NCBI RefSeq assembly: GCF_001431705.1
Contig: NZ_LJWX01000001.1
Coordinates: forward strand, 372,001-436,000
Length of the DNA stretch: 64,000 nt
Direction: 5' to 3'
DNA from: Ferrovum sp. JA12
GTDB taxonomy: Bacteria; Pseudomonadota; Gammaproteobacteria; Burkholderiales; Ferrovaceae
The position numbers were made by a program, and so were the translations under genes. The notes under the pieces were generated by a model. It saw only the letters and a list, made by a program, of their open reading frames with translations. It was not told the DNA's origin and made no database searches. This document shows, piece after piece, positions 1 to 11,700 of this stretch; positions within the stretch are counted from its first letter, which is position 1, and each line of letters begins with the position of its first letter.

Positions 1-651
1 GCAACACCAACGGGTCTTTATGCCATTACGCCAGAATCCTTACCCTTGCAAGAACTCCTTGGCTGGGCAGAGATTCTATTGCAACATGGGGTATTGTGGT
101 TTCAATACCGCAGAAAACATCTCTCTGCACCAAGACAACTGGAGGAAGCACGATGCCTTCAGGAACTGTTACTGGAACACCACGGTTATCTTATTATTAA
201 CGATAACGTGGACTTAGCCCTGGAAGTTAACGCCTATGGGGTTCATTTAGGAGCAGAAGATTTGTCTCTTAGCGAATTGGCAAAACACTATCACAATCAC
301 TCGCTAATGGTGGGGGCTTCTTGCTATCAAAGCCTAGAATTAGCTCAGAGGGCTCATGAAAATGGCGCCCATTATGTGGCTTTTGGCAGTGTTTTTCCAT
401 CAACCACCAAACCCCATGCTCTGGCAGCACCCTTAACCCTCTTTCGCTCTCATGAGTGGAGTATCGCTCAAGTTGGGCTAGTTGCCATAGGCGGTATCAC
501 TCCCCATAATGCAGCGCAGGTCTTAAATGCCGGAGCACAAGCCATTGCGGTGGTGAGTGCTCTGTCAAACCTAGAGCGGTTGAGTACTACCATCCAACAA
601 TTTCAACAACTTATTACTGAATCAAGGATGCACCATGACCACGTCCAATGA
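1..651 (+). CDS. thiE: Thiamine-phosphate synthase (5' end cut by window edge)
   Basis: ThiE joins the hydroxymethylpyrimidine diphosphate and thiazole phosphate moieties to give thiamine phosphate in the cytosol. The reading frame is open from base 1 and gives 216 residues, close to the family length of about 210, so only a few N-terminal residues are missing. Visible family motifs are GLYAITPE near the start, the QYRRK phosphate/pyrimidine-binding strand, NDNVDLAL followed by [15 protein letters not shown], and the C-terminal GGITPHNA and VSAL segments of the TIM barrel. The 3' end overlaps the hemL start by 17 bases, which suggests translational coupling. An internal TTG at 46 is in frame but would cut off the first barrel strand, so it is not the real start. 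Confidence 0.93.
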   Translation, partial: ATPTGLYAITPESLPLQELLGWAEILLQHGVLWFQYRRKHLSAPRQLEEARCLQELLLEHHGYLIINDNVDLALEVNAYGVHLGAEDLSLSELAKHYHNHSLMVGASCYQSLELAQRAHENGAHYVAFGSVFPSTTKPHALAAPLTLFRSHEWSIAQVGLVAIGGITPHNAAQVLNAGAQAIAVVSALSNLERLSTTIQQFQQLITESRMHHDHVQ

Positions 652-1921
652 AAAGCTATTTGATCGCGCCCAGCTGGTAATCCCAGGTGGGGTCAACTCA
701 CCCGTGCGCGCCTTCCGCAGTGTAGGAGGAACGCCACGTTTTTTTAAAAAAGGAAAAGGACCCCGTTTTTGGGACGCCGCAGGGCAAGAGTATATTGACT
801 ATGTGTGTTCTTGGGGTCCTTTATTACATGGCCACGCTAATCCAGAGATTGTTCAAGGCGTATGTGCGATTGCTCAAGACGGCATGAGCTTTGGTGCACC
901 CACGGAGCTTGAAATTAATCTTGCCGAGCGCCTTATCTCTCTAATGCCCTCCCTGGAAATGGTTCGTCTCACAAGCTCTGGCACAGAGGCCACTATGAGC
1001 GCCATTCGGCTCGCGCGCGGTTTCACCGGTCGCACGAATATAGTTAAATTTGATGGCTGTTATCATGGTCACGGTGATGCGCTGCTAGTTAAGGCAGGCT
1101 CCGGAGCCCTCACTCTTGGGCAACCTGACTCAAAGGGTATCCCTGCTGATTTAGCTTCGCACACGCTAGTCTTACCCTACAACGATGTGGATGCTTTACA
1201 AGCATGTTTTAAAGAATATGGCGACAGTATTGCAGCCATTATTGTGGAACCTATTGCGGGTAACATGAATATGGTACTGCCTCACCATTCTTTCTTACAG
1301 ACTTGTCGTGAGGTGACTCAAGAATACGGGGCAATACTTATTTTTGATGAAGTGATGACAGGTTTTAGAGTGGCTCTGGGAGGAGCACAGTCCATTTATG
1401 GTATCACCCCAGACTTAACCACATTGGGTAAAGTAATTGGTGGTGGCATGCCGCTTGCCGCTTTTGGTGGTAGACGTGAGATCATGGAGCATTTGGCTCC
1501 TTTGGGTCCGGTTTATCAAGCGGGTACACTGTCAGGTAATCCTGTTGCGGTGACCGCCGGTTTAATTAATTTACAACTGGCGAGTGAGCCAGGTTTATAT
1601 GAACGCCTAGGAGACATGACACGAGCGGTGATGGATGGTATCACTAATATTGCTGAGCGGTATGGTTTTAATCTGTCATCGTGCGCCGTAGGTGGCATGT
1701 TTGGCTTACATTTTCAAGCACAATGCCCAACGAATCTCAAGGAAGTGATGGGTGCCGATAATGCGTTATTTAAGCGATTTTTCCATGGCATGCTTAACGA
1801 AGGAGTGTATTTTGCACCCTCAGCCTTTGAAGCAGGCTTTGTGTCCACGGTTCATGGTACCCAAGAACTTCACGAAACCCTTGAGGCAGCAGAAAAGGTA
1901 TTTTGCCAACTGGCGAATTAA
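635..1921 (+). CDS. hemL: Glutamate-1-semialdehyde 2,1-aminomutase
   Basis: HemL is the PLP enzyme that converts glutamate-1-semialdehyde to 5-aminolevulinate in the C5 route of tetrapyrrole synthesis. The 428-residue product has the full family length. It carries the N-terminal [13 protein letters not shown] signature, [15 protein letters not shown] (about 114-128), the PLP-contacting FDEVMTGFR (237-245), and the Schiff-base lysine K266 in [11 protein letters not shown]. The ATG lies inside the end of thiE. With hemB and hemE also in this window, three haem-pathway genes sit within 15 kb. The PLP lysine and overall length make the assignment secure; other class III aminotransferases lack this N-terminal signature. 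Confidence 0.97.
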   Translation: MTTSNEKLFDRAQLVIPGGVNSPVRAFRSVGGTPRFFKKGKGPRFWDAAGQEYIDYVCSWGPLLHGHANPEIVQGVCAIAQDGMSFGAPTELEINLAERLISLMPSLEMVRLTSSGTEATMSAIRLARGFTGRTNIVKFDGCYHGHGDALLVKAGSGALTLGQPDSKGIPADLASHTLVLPYNDVDALQACFKEYGDSIAAIIVEPIAGNMNMVLPHHSFLQTCREVTQEYGAILIFDEVMTGFRVALGGAQSIYGITPDLTTLGKVIGGGMPLAAFGGRREIMEHLAPLGPVYQAGTLSGNPVAVTAGLINLQLASEPGLYERLGDMTRAVMDGITNIAERYGFNLSSCAVGGMFGLHFQAQCPTNLKEVMGADNALFKRFFHGMLNEGVYFAPSAFEAGFVSTVHGTQELHETLEAAEKVFCQLAN

Positions 1922-1933
1922 GGATAAAAGACA

Positions 1934-2557
1934 GTGAATTTTCAGCAAGCTAAATTTTTTATTACTGTCAACGACTGGCAGGGCTTGCCCCCAGATAATA
2001 TTGTGGAAGTTGCCTTTGCCGGTCGCTCTAACGCCGGCAAATCCAGCGCCATTAACTGTTTAACGCAGCAAAGAAAACTGGCCTTTACCAGTAAGACTCC
2101 CGGAAGAACGCAGCATATTAACTACTTTTCACTGGGAGATGACTGCTTTTTAGTGGATTTACCAGGATATGGCTATGCTGAGGTGCCACTCTCAGTGAAG
2201 TTGCATTGGCAAAAACTGCTGTCTCAATACTTAACCTATCGCGACTCACTCCGGGCCTTGGTGGTGTTAATGGATATTCGTCACCCATTGACCCCTTTAG
2301 ATCGTCAGTTACTTGAGTGGTTTGAGCCCACAGGCAAACCCTTACTTATTTTGTTAACTAAAGCGGATAAGTTGGGTCGAGGTGGACAAACCAAAGTATT
2401 ACAAGAGGTGAAAGAGGAGTTAAAATCCTTAAAGCTCCCTTATCACGTCATACCCTTTTCTAGTCATAATCGTCAGGGCTTTGATGAGGTGACGGAACTG
2501 CTACATTCTTTTTTCAAAAAAGACAATGAAGGCAATAACTTAGAAAAAGAAGGGTAA
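1934..2557 (+). CDS. yihA: Ribosome biogenesis GTP-binding protein YihA/YsxC (EngB)
   Basis: This TrmE-Era-like GTPase is needed for assembly of the large ribosomal subunit in its known family members. The 207 residues show G1 GRSNAGKSS (30-38), the G2-region TPGRTQ (55-60), G3 DLPGYGYA (75-82) and G4 TKAD (142-145). The start is a GTG at 1934, preceded by an AGGATAAA purine stretch, 12 bases after the hemL stop. The small size and the TPGRTQ motif separate it from Era and Der. It is followed by a 170-base structured gap before hemB. Confidence 0.95.
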   Translation: MNFQQAKFFITVNDWQGLPPDNIVEVAFAGRSNAGKSSAINCLTQQRKLAFTSKTPGRTQHINYFSLGDDCFLVDLPGYGYAEVPLSVKLHWQKLLSQYLTYRDSLRALVVLMDIRHPLTPLDRQLLEWFEPTGKPLLILLTKADKLGRGGQTKVLQEVKEELKSLKLPYHVIPFSSHNRQGFDEVTELLHSFFKKDNEGNNLEKEG

Positions 2558-4315
<1,758 letters not shown>

Positions 4316-4320
4316 AGTGG

Positions 4321-6588
4321 TTATTGCGTGGTATCTGTATAAACATAATCCATCACCGAGCCCGCTTTATCGGGTTTGCCTGTGGCAGGGTTAATCGGCA
4401 CATAAGCCACACCAGTTGGGATGCTCTCAGTGCTCTCAGGGACTCCTCTGAGTGCTACGTTCATATAATCAATCCAAATGGGTAGCGCGGCATGGGCGCC
4501 GGTTTCCCCAGAACCCAAAGTACTCGGTTTATCAAACCCCACCCATGCCACGGCCACTAAGGAAGGCTGAAAACCTGTAAACCAAGCATCTACTAAGTCA
4601 TTAGTCGTCCCAGTCTTGCCCGCTAAATCACTGCGTCCTAATACCTGTGCTTTTACTGCCGTACCTTGTAGGATCACTTCCTTGAGCATGCTGCGCATGA
4701 TAAACGCGTTGCGCTCATCAATGACCTGTTCCGCCCCCTCCCCTGCGATATGAGGAATGGTTTGACTGATGATTTTGCCTTTTGCATCCACAATATGATC
4801 AATATAAAAAGGTTTGATACGAAAGCCTCCGTTAGCAAAGACGGCATAGGCAGAGGCCATTTGCATAGGAGTGGCTAACCCTGATCCCAGAGCCATACTC
4901 AAATAAGGAGGATGGCGATCTGCTTCAAAACCAAAGCGGGTAATATACTGATGGGCATAGGCAGGAGTTATGGCGCGCAGCAAACGAATAGCCACCATAT
5001 TTTTAGATTTGGCCAAGGCCAAACGCAGTGGCATCGGACCCAGATATTCATTTTCGTAATTATGGGGTTGCCATGGCTGCCCGCCATTAATATTTGGATC
5101 ATTAATAGTCAGAGGCAAATCATCCATTAAGGTGGCGGGCATATAGCCTTTTTCAAGGGCGGCTGAATAGATAAAGGGTTTAAAGCTCGAGCCAGGTTGT
5201 CGATAGGCTTGTAAGGCATGATTATATTTACTGTTATCAAAATCAAACCCGCCTACTAACGCGCGAATGGCTCCCGTATGACTATCTAAAGAAACCAGTG
5301 CTGACTCCACTTTGGGATACTGTGAAATGGTCCATAGCCCCGCCTCATCTTGCTCTAACCGAATAATAGATCCTCGTTGAATCTTTATGTTTTGCTTGGC
5401 GTTAGCCACAAGTCCTGCATGCGCAAAAGACAATTGATTACCCCGCAACACCATCATCCCCAGGGATTTCACGTAGGCCCTCACTTCCTGCACTGAAGCA
5501 TCTACCACTACAGCAGGGTAGAGCCCATTACTCACATCATAATCCGACAAGGCATCCTCAAGGTCTGCATCAGTAATGGCGTGATCAGGAAGCTCCACGC
5601 TATCTTCAGGTCCCCTGTATCCGTGACGATGATCATAAGCCATCACACCACGACGAACTGCCTCAAAGGCTGCATTTTGATTGGCTTTGTAGAGGGTGGT
5701 TATAACCTTATAGCCTAATCCATAAACTCTTTCTCCGTAGGCTTTAACCATATATTGGCGCACCATCTCAGCCACATAATCCGCTTTAACGGAGTAAGTA
5801 GAGTGGCTATCTGCCACATGCCCAGGATGCTCCATGGCATAGCTGTACTCAGCCACATTGATATAATTTAACTCACGCATGCGGCGTAATACATATTGCT
5901 GCCTCAAGGCAGCCCGTTTGGGATTAATCATCGGGTTGTAGCGCGAAGGAGCTTTGGGTAAGCCTGCTAACATAGCCATTTCAGACACTGACAGTTGATC
6001 AAGGGCTTTACCGTAATACACATACGCGGCAGCACCAAAACCATAAGCACGTTGGCCGAGGTAGATTTGATTAATATAGAGCTCTAAAATTTGATCTTTA
6101 GAGAGATTGCTCTCAATTTTATAAGCTAATAAAATTTCTGATACTTTACGAGTTATGGTGCGCTCGTTACTTAAAAAGAAATTACGAGCCACTTGCATGG
6201 TAATGGTACTTGCGCCCTCTTTAGCACTACCAGAAAAAATATCCGCAAAAAGAGCCCTCAAAATTCCTTGATAATCTACCGCCCCGTGCTGATAGAAGCG
6301 ATCATCCTCTGCCGCCAGAATGGCTTGGCGCATGCGCAGTGGGACAGCATGTAATTTCAGAACAATGCGTTTTTCTTCGCCAAACTCACCGATTAACTGA
6401 TTATCTGCGGTAAACACGCGTAGCGGCACCTTAGGTCGATAATCTGTCATCGCCTCGAGAGACGGGAGGCTGGGGTAAATTAAGGCCATGGCCAGGGCTA
6501 CCAATCCTGCCCCGATGAGGCCTAGGGCCATTAATACACCAAAGGGCATGAGCAGTCTTTTAAATAACATAAGTGGCAATCTCGTCAT
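4321..6588 (-). CDS. mrcA: Penicillin-binding protein 1A (bifunctional peptidoglycan glycosyltransferase/transpeptidase)
   Basis: This class A PBP polymerises and cross-links peptidoglycan in the periplasm. The 755 residues begin with a cytoplasmic stub and a membrane anchor at about 12-38. The GT51 domain contains the catalytic glutamate E94 in EDDRFYQHGAVDYQGIL. The transpeptidase domain contains the nucleophile S467 in GSSFKPF, then SKNMVAIR and KTGTTNDL. The annotated ATG is at 6588, but TATAAT on the minus strand (6606-6601) ends only 13 bases upstream and no ribosome binding site is visible, so the internal ATG at 6570 (starting MLFKRL) is a reasonable alternative. It is divergent from aroK. 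Confidence 0.95.
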   Translation of the reverse strand: MTRLPLMLFKRLLMPFGVLMALGLIGAGLVALAMALIYPSLPSLEAMTDYRPKVPLRVFTADNQLIGEFGEEKRIVLKLHAVPLRMRQAILAAEDDRFYQHGAVDYQGILRALFADIFSGSAKEGASTITMQVARNFFLSNERTITRKVSEILLAYKIESNLSKDQILELYINQIYLGQRAYGFGAAAYVYYGKALDQLSVSEMAMLAGLPKAPSRYNPMINPKRAALRQQYVLRRMRELNYINVAEYSYAMEHPGHVADSHSTYSVKADYVAEMVRQYMVKAYGERVYGLGYKVITTLYKANQNAAFEAVRRGVMAYDHRHGYRGPEDSVELPDHAITDADLEDALSDYDVSNGLYPAVVVDASVQEVRAYVKSLGMMVLRGNQLSFAHAGLVANAKQNIKIQRGSIIRLEQDEAGLWTISQYPKVESALVSLDSHTGAIRALVGGFDFDNSKYNHALQAYRQPGSSFKPFIYSAALEKGYMPATLMDDLPLTINDPNINGGQPWQPHNYENEYLGPMPLRLALAKSKNMVAIRLLRAITPAYAHQYITRFGFEADRHPPYLSMALGSGLATPMQMASAYAVFANGGFRIKPFYIDHIVDAKGKIISQTIPHIAGEGAEQVIDERNAFIMRSMLKEVILQGTAVKAQVLGRSDLAGKTGTTNDLVDAWFTGFQPSLVAVAWVGFDKPSTLGSGETGAHAALPIWIDYMNVALRGVPESTESIPTGVAYVPINPATGKPDKAGSVMDYVYTDTTQ

Positions 6589-6631
6589 CGGTTATTCGCC
6601 ATTATATGCGGTGCGCAGGTACAATAACAGC

Positions 6632-7171
6632 ATGAATACATTTCCTAATATTTTTTTAATCGGTTTAATGGGGGCTGGAAAAACCACTGTAGGTAAACAG
6701 TTGGCCAAAAAACTCCATTTAGAATTTATCGATGCGGACCATGAGCTGGAAACGCGTACCGGAGTCTCTATTGCCACAATTTTTGAATTAGAGGGAGAGG
6801 CGGGCTTTCGTTGTCGCGAGGCTGAGCTAATTAAGGAGCTGGTGGATAAACCCGGTATTGTTCTGGCCACTGGCGGCGGCGCAATTTTAAATAATGAAAC
6901 ACGTCAAAGTCTTCATCAAAAAGGCGTCACCATTTATCTCAGAGCACGGGTTGAGGATTTATGGAAAAGAACCAAGAAGGATCGCCAAAGACCCCTATTA
7001 CAAAATACCGACCCGCTTAAAAAATTACAGCAACTGTTTATTGAACGGGATCCCTTTTATCAAGAAACTGCTCATTTTGCTGTAGATACAGGCAATCACA
7101 GTGTTGATAAATTAGTCACCACCATTGAAAAAACCATTAATACATACCTCACCACTTATGAAAACACTTAG
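6632..7171 (+). CDS. aroK: Shikimate kinase
   Basis: AroK phosphorylates the 3-hydroxyl of shikimate with ATP in the aromatic amino acid pathway. The ATG at 6632 gives 179 residues, the family length; the frame stays open upstream to 6488 but that part overlaps ponA and adds a non-family extension. Motifs are Walker [10 protein letters not shown] (11-19), the shikimate-binding DADHELE (34-40), GFRCRE near 59, GGGA near 81, and the lid [11 protein letters not shown]. The stop overlaps the aroB start by 14 bases. An aroK-aroB pair is the usual arrangement in proteobacteria. Confidence 0.96.
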   Translation: MNTFPNIFLIGLMGAGKTTVGKQLAKKLHLEFIDADHELETRTGVSIATIFELEGEAGFRCREAELIKELVDKPGIVLATGGGAILNNETRQSLHQKGVTIYLRARVEDLWKRTKKDRQRPLLQNTDPLKKLQQLFIERDPFYQETAHFAVDTGNHSVDKLVTTIEKTINTYLTTYENT

Positions 7172-8276
7172 CGTTGATTTATTTGGCCGGGCTTATCCTA
7201 TTCATATTGGTAGCGGCTTATTAGATAATTTTTCATTACTAAAACCCCATCTGAACGGCAAGCAAGTCATGATTGTAACTAATGACATAGTGGCACCTTT
7301 ATATTTATCCACCTTAAAAAACACCTTAAATACCGGTGACTTAGCCATTAATGAATGTATAGTGCCAGACGGTGAAAGCCATAAAAATTTCACCTCCTAT
7401 CAATTCATCTGTGATGCTTTAGTTAAAGCACGATTTGAGCGCCGCTCAACAGTGATTGCTTTGGGCGGGGGAGTGATTGGTGATTTAACTGGCTTTGCTG
7501 CCGCGACTTTTTTACGTGGTGTGCCCTTTATTCAAATTCCAACCACTTTATTGTCGCAGGTGGACTCCTCTGTGGGAGGGAAAACCGGAATTAATCATGC
7601 CTTGGGCAAGAATTTAATTGGTGCTTTTCATCAACCACGTTTGGTGCTCGCTGACACCAATACACTGACCACACTGCCCGATAGGGAATATCGTGCTGGC
7701 TTAGCTGAAGTGATTAAATATGGCTTTATCCGTGATGTAGACTTTATAGAATGGCTTGAAAACCATACAGAACAACTTAACCAACGTGATCCTACAACTC
7801 TCAGCGAAGCTATTTACCGCTCTTGCCAGAATAAGGCACAGGTGGTGGCAGAGGACGAGTATGAAACTACCGGAATCAGAGCACTTCTTAATTTTGGTCA
7901 TACCTTTGGTCATGCCATTGAGACGGGCATGGGTTATGGAGTCTGGCTTCACGGTGAAGCGGTGGCCATTGGCATGCTAATGGCCAGCGCCGTCTCTCAA
8001 CTACTGGGGTTGATTAGCCAAGCAGACCTCCAGCGCATTATTGCTTTATCACGTGCACTACATTTACCGCTTAAGGCTCCAGACCTTGGGGTCAGTCAAT
8101 ATTTATCCTTAATGGGTGGCGACAAGAAAGTGGAGGCAGGAAAAATCCGTTATGTTTTATTGCGCGCTCTTGGCGAAGCCATGCTTTTTAACGATGTGGA
8201 TCAGCGTGTGATCGAGCATATTCTCTTGCCCGCAAGTAGCTCATTGATTGGTGCGCCCGATGAAAAGCCTGTTTAA
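7158..8276 (+). CDS. aroB: 3-dehydroquinate synthase
   Basis: AroB cyclises DAHP to 3-dehydroquinate using NAD+ and a divalent metal. The ATG at 7158 gives 372 residues; an in-frame TTG at 7125 would add an unlikely leader. Family motifs visible are PDGESHK, the NAD-binding [13 protein letters not shown], the block [29 protein letters not shown], and the metal-ligand region with [15 protein letters not shown] and LHGEAV. It is translationally coupled to aroK by overlap. The following 450 bases are non-coding. Confidence 0.96.
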   Translation: MKTLSVDLFGRAYPIHIGSGLLDNFSLLKPHLNGKQVMIVTNDIVAPLYLSTLKNTLNTGDLAINECIVPDGESHKNFTSYQFICDALVKARFERRSTVIALGGGVIGDLTGFAAATFLRGVPFIQIPTTLLSQVDSSVGGKTGINHALGKNLIGAFHQPRLVLADTNTLTTLPDREYRAGLAEVIKYGFIRDVDFIEWLENHTEQLNQRDPTTLSEAIYRSCQNKAQVVAEDEYETTGIRALLNFGHTFGHAIETGMGYGVWLHGEAVAIGMLMASAVSQLLGLISQADLQRIIALSRALHLPLKAPDLGVSQYLSLMGGDKKVEAGKIRYVLLRALGEAMLFNDVDQRVIEHILLPASSSLIGAPDEKPV

Positions 8277-8293
8277 AGTTTAGGTATCCGTAA

Positions 8294-8472
8294 TCCGTAG
8301 CGAGCAACCGGGTTTGTGGTCTGACAACCACAGTATCCCAACTAGGGCTCGCGGACCGCCTCTTCCCCCTACGCTTCTCTTTAACGGTGTGGCCAGCCGT
8401 GGCTGAAGAGACTGTGGATCATGTTTCTCAAGGTCTCCACCACGCTTAGGCCGGCACAGTTTCTCAGAGAGC
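8294..8472. ncRNA. Candidate structured RNA: two long hairpins between aroB and gltB
   Basis: Two adjacent stem-loops fill this gap. The first spans 8294-8355: GCGAGC (8300-8305) pairs with GCTCGC (8347-8352), GGG (8310-8312) with CCC (8337-8339), and TGTGGT (8315-8320) with ACCACA (8327-8332) around a 6-base loop. The second is a rod of about 100 bases, 8373-8472. Its paired blocks are 8373-8380/8466-8472, 8387-8394/8449-8457, 8395-8402/8440-8446 and 8408-8412/8433-8437, with single-base bulges, and it has a 20-base apical loop. No good protein frame runs through it. I could not match it to RNase P RNA, tmRNA, SRP RNA or 6S RNA. The transcribed strand is unknown, and it could instead be part of the gltB leader or aroB 3' UTR. 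Confidence 0.45.
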
Positions 8473-8545
8473 AATAAAATCAAACAGACTCTTGGCCCTT
8501 CACCCAAGACAGATGACTGATCAGCGACAAAAACGTGACAAAAGG

Positions 8546-8574
8546 TTGATCTCAACCGCGTATGGCTGTATTAT
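8546..8574 (+). promoter_or_regulatory. Sigma-70-type promoter for gltBD
   Basis: TTGATC at 8546-8551 and TATTAT at 8569-8574 are separated by 17 bases. Transcription would start near 8581 and leave a leader of about 145 bases before the gltB start. That leader contains a small hairpin, CTTAGC (8594-8599) with GCTAAG (8605-8610), and an A8 run from 8641. The remaining leader, 8611-8713, shows no other convincing structure. Confidence 0.5.
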
Positions 8575-8726
8575 CCTATGCCCAGTATAAAAACTTAGCT
8601 TACTGCTAAGCTACTTAACCTTTGCCCGTGCAACCTAGGTAAAAAAAAGCTGTCTGGGTATAGTTAGCCTTATTTTTTGGCCATTTACAACAATTAGTAC
8701 TTTATTGATTGGTAGAGGTTATTCGA

Positions 8727-11700
8727 GTGAACCATCCTTACATTCCGTCCAAACAAGGTCTTTACGATCCCGTTAACGAACACGATGCTTGCGGTGTGGG
8801 TTTTGTTGCCCATATTAAAGGAAATAAGAGTCATAGCATTGTTCAACAAGGCTTACAGATTCTTGAGCACCTGACCCACCGCGGCGCAACGGGTGCGGAT
8901 CCCTTGGCAGGAGACGGAGCGGGAATTTTAATTCAGATACCCGATGCTTTTTTACGGCAAGTCACGGCGGATCTCAATATCTCTTTACCCGAAGTTAACC
9001 ATTATGCAGTGGGTATGGTTTTTCTGCCTCAGAATGAGAAAAAACGACTTGAATGCGAACAAATTCTTAGCCAATGCTTAATCGATGCCGGTCAAAAAGT
9101 ATTGGGCTGGCGTCTTGTGCCCACCGATAACACAGGTCTTGGGGAAAGCGTTAAGGTTGTTGAACCAATTATTAAACAAATATTTATTGCTCAGGGAGAG
9201 AATTGCCCTGACCAGAACACCTTTGAACGTAAATTGTTTGTGGCGAGAAAACGCAGTGAACATCAAGTACTCGCTCTTGGTATTGACCGTAAGGAGTTTT
9301 ATGTTCCGTCCTTGTCATCAAAAACTATCATCTACAAGGGCATGTTGCTTGCTGATCAAGTGGGTACCTATTATCTTGATCTTAAAAACCCAGCTATGGT
9401 TTCTGCGCTGGCGCTTGTTCATCAACGCTTCTCCACTAACACCTTCCCCACCTGGGATTTAGCTCATCCCTTTAGAATGATTGCTCATAACGGTGAAATT
9501 AATACGTTACGAGGCAATGTCAATTGGATGGCAGCGCGACGGGCCGCTATGGAATCTGTTTTACTGGGCGAGGATTTAAAGAGTATTTGGCCATTAATTG
9601 ATGAGGGCCAATCTGACTCCGCCAGCTTTGATAATGCGTTAGAGTTGTTAGTGGCTGGCGGTTATCCTTTAATCCAAGCCATGACGCTACTTATCCCTGA
9701 GGCCTGGGCCGGTAATCCTTTAATGGATGAAGAGCGTCGCGCCTACTATGAGTATCATGCTGCCCTGATGGAACCCTGGGATGGGCCGGCGGCGGTAGCT
9801 TTCACCGATGGTCGTCAAATTGGCGCCACCCTCGATCGCAATGGTCTACGTCCTGCCCGTTACTTACAAACGAGTGATGATTTAGTGTTAATGGCCTCAG
9901 AAATGGGGGTGCTACCTATCCCGCAGGAAAAAATCATAAAAAAATGGCGTTTGCAGCCCGGTAAAATGTTATTGATCGATATGGAGCAAGGGCGAATTAT
10001 TAGTGATGCTGAGCTGAAAACTGCATTAGCCAGCCAGCACCCCTATCGTGAATGGTTACTTAAAACGCAAACACGTTTAGAAGATTTACCCAGCACCACA
10101 GAAAAAATGAAAGAGGATGAAGCAACGCTGCTTGATCGTCAGCAAGCCTTTGGCGTGACTCAAGAGGAACTGAAGTTTTTATTAGTCCCCATGGCCACTT
10201 CAGGTCAAGAAGCCGTGGGGTCCATGGGTGATGACACGCCACTGGCAGTCCTCTCCAATCGCCCTAAATCCTTGTATCAATATTTCCGTCAGTTATTCGC
10301 CCAAGTAACCAATCCACCAATTGATCCTATTCGTGAAGAATTGGTCATGTCTTTAGTGTCCTTCATTGGTCCAAGACCTAATTTACTGGGTTTGGACAAC
10401 AGCTCGCCACAGGCCCGATTGGAAGTCTCACAACCTATTTTATCCATCGAGGATATGAATAAGTTAAGACACATTGATCAGTTCACACAAAAGCAATTTA
10501 GAGCTCAGGTCCTGTCCATTAACTATCCCTTAGCAGAGGGAACGCAAGGCATGCAATACGCCCTGGAAACCCTGTGCCTTCGCTCTGAAGAAGCCGTTAA
10601 TCAGGGCGTGAATGTGTTAATTCTTTCTGATCGTGGCGTGGACCAACATAGCGTTGCTATCCCAGGACTGCTGGCTACTGCCGCAGTGCATCACCATCTC
10701 ATTAAACGTGGCTTACGCACTAACACCGGTTTAGTGGTGGAAACGGGGTCAGCTCGCGAAGTTCATCATTTTGCACTGCTAGCAGGTTACGGTGCTGAGG
10801 CAATTCATCCCTATCTCGCCTTTGAGACCATTGATCACTTGGGTGATTTATTACCCGCTGACGTAACGCCTAAGGAAGCTCATAAACGCTATATTAAAGC
10901 TGTCTCCAAGGGGCTTCTAAAAGTTATGTCAAAAATGGGGATTTCCACCTACCAGTCTTATATGGGGGCCCAAATATTTGAAGCTGTGGGTCTTAATAGC
11001 CAGTTTGTTAATGACTATTTCTCCGGTACTGCCACCAAAATTGAAGGTATTGGTTTATCGGAGGTGGCTGAAGAAGTGTTTAGGCTCCATCGCCAAGCCT
11101 TTTCAAATTCACCTCTTTACGCGGGAACCCTTGATACGGGGGGAGAATATGCTTACCGTATTCGTGGTGAAGCGCATATGTGGACTCCTGAGAGTATTTC
11201 AAAACTACAGCAGGCCACTAAAACCGGTAGTTACACCACCTATCGAGAATATGCTAAAGCCATTAATGATCAATCAGAAAAGCTGATGACCCTGCGTGGC
11301 CTCTTTGCCATCCGATCCGTGCCGCAACCCATCCCCTTAGCGGAGGTGGAAAGTGCGCAATCTATTGTAAAACGCTTTGCCACGGGAGCCATGTCATTGG
11401 GCTCTATTTCCCATGAGGCTCACAGCACTTTAGCTATTGCCATGAACCGCATCGGTGGCAAGTCAAATACGGGCGAAGGGGGTGAAGATCCTATACGCTT
11501 TAAACCCATGGCCAATGGGGACTCAATGCGCTCAGCCATTAAACAAGTGGCCTCAGGACGCTTTGGCGTCACAGCCGAATACTTGGTGAATGCCGATGAT
11601 ATCCAAATTAAAATGGCACAAGGTGCGAAACCTGGTGAGGGAGGGCAATTACCTGGACATAAAGTCAGTCAGTATATTGGTAAGTTACGCCATTCTGTGC

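Noticed and set aside
8294-8472. Identification of the paired element as 6S RNA, RNase P RNA, tmRNA or SRP RNA
   Set aside because: The fold is two separate hairpins rather than one rod with a central bubble, and the conserved words of RNase P, tmRNA and SRP RNA are absent.
8280-8555. 91-codon open frame on the minus strand in the aroB-gltB gap
   Set aside because: It runs through both long hairpins, has no family resemblance and a low-complexity mix of residues; the structured RNA explains the region better.
9085-9462. 125-codon frame inside gltB in another plus frame
   Set aside because: It overlaps the amidotransferase domain of GltB completely and has no recognisable motif.
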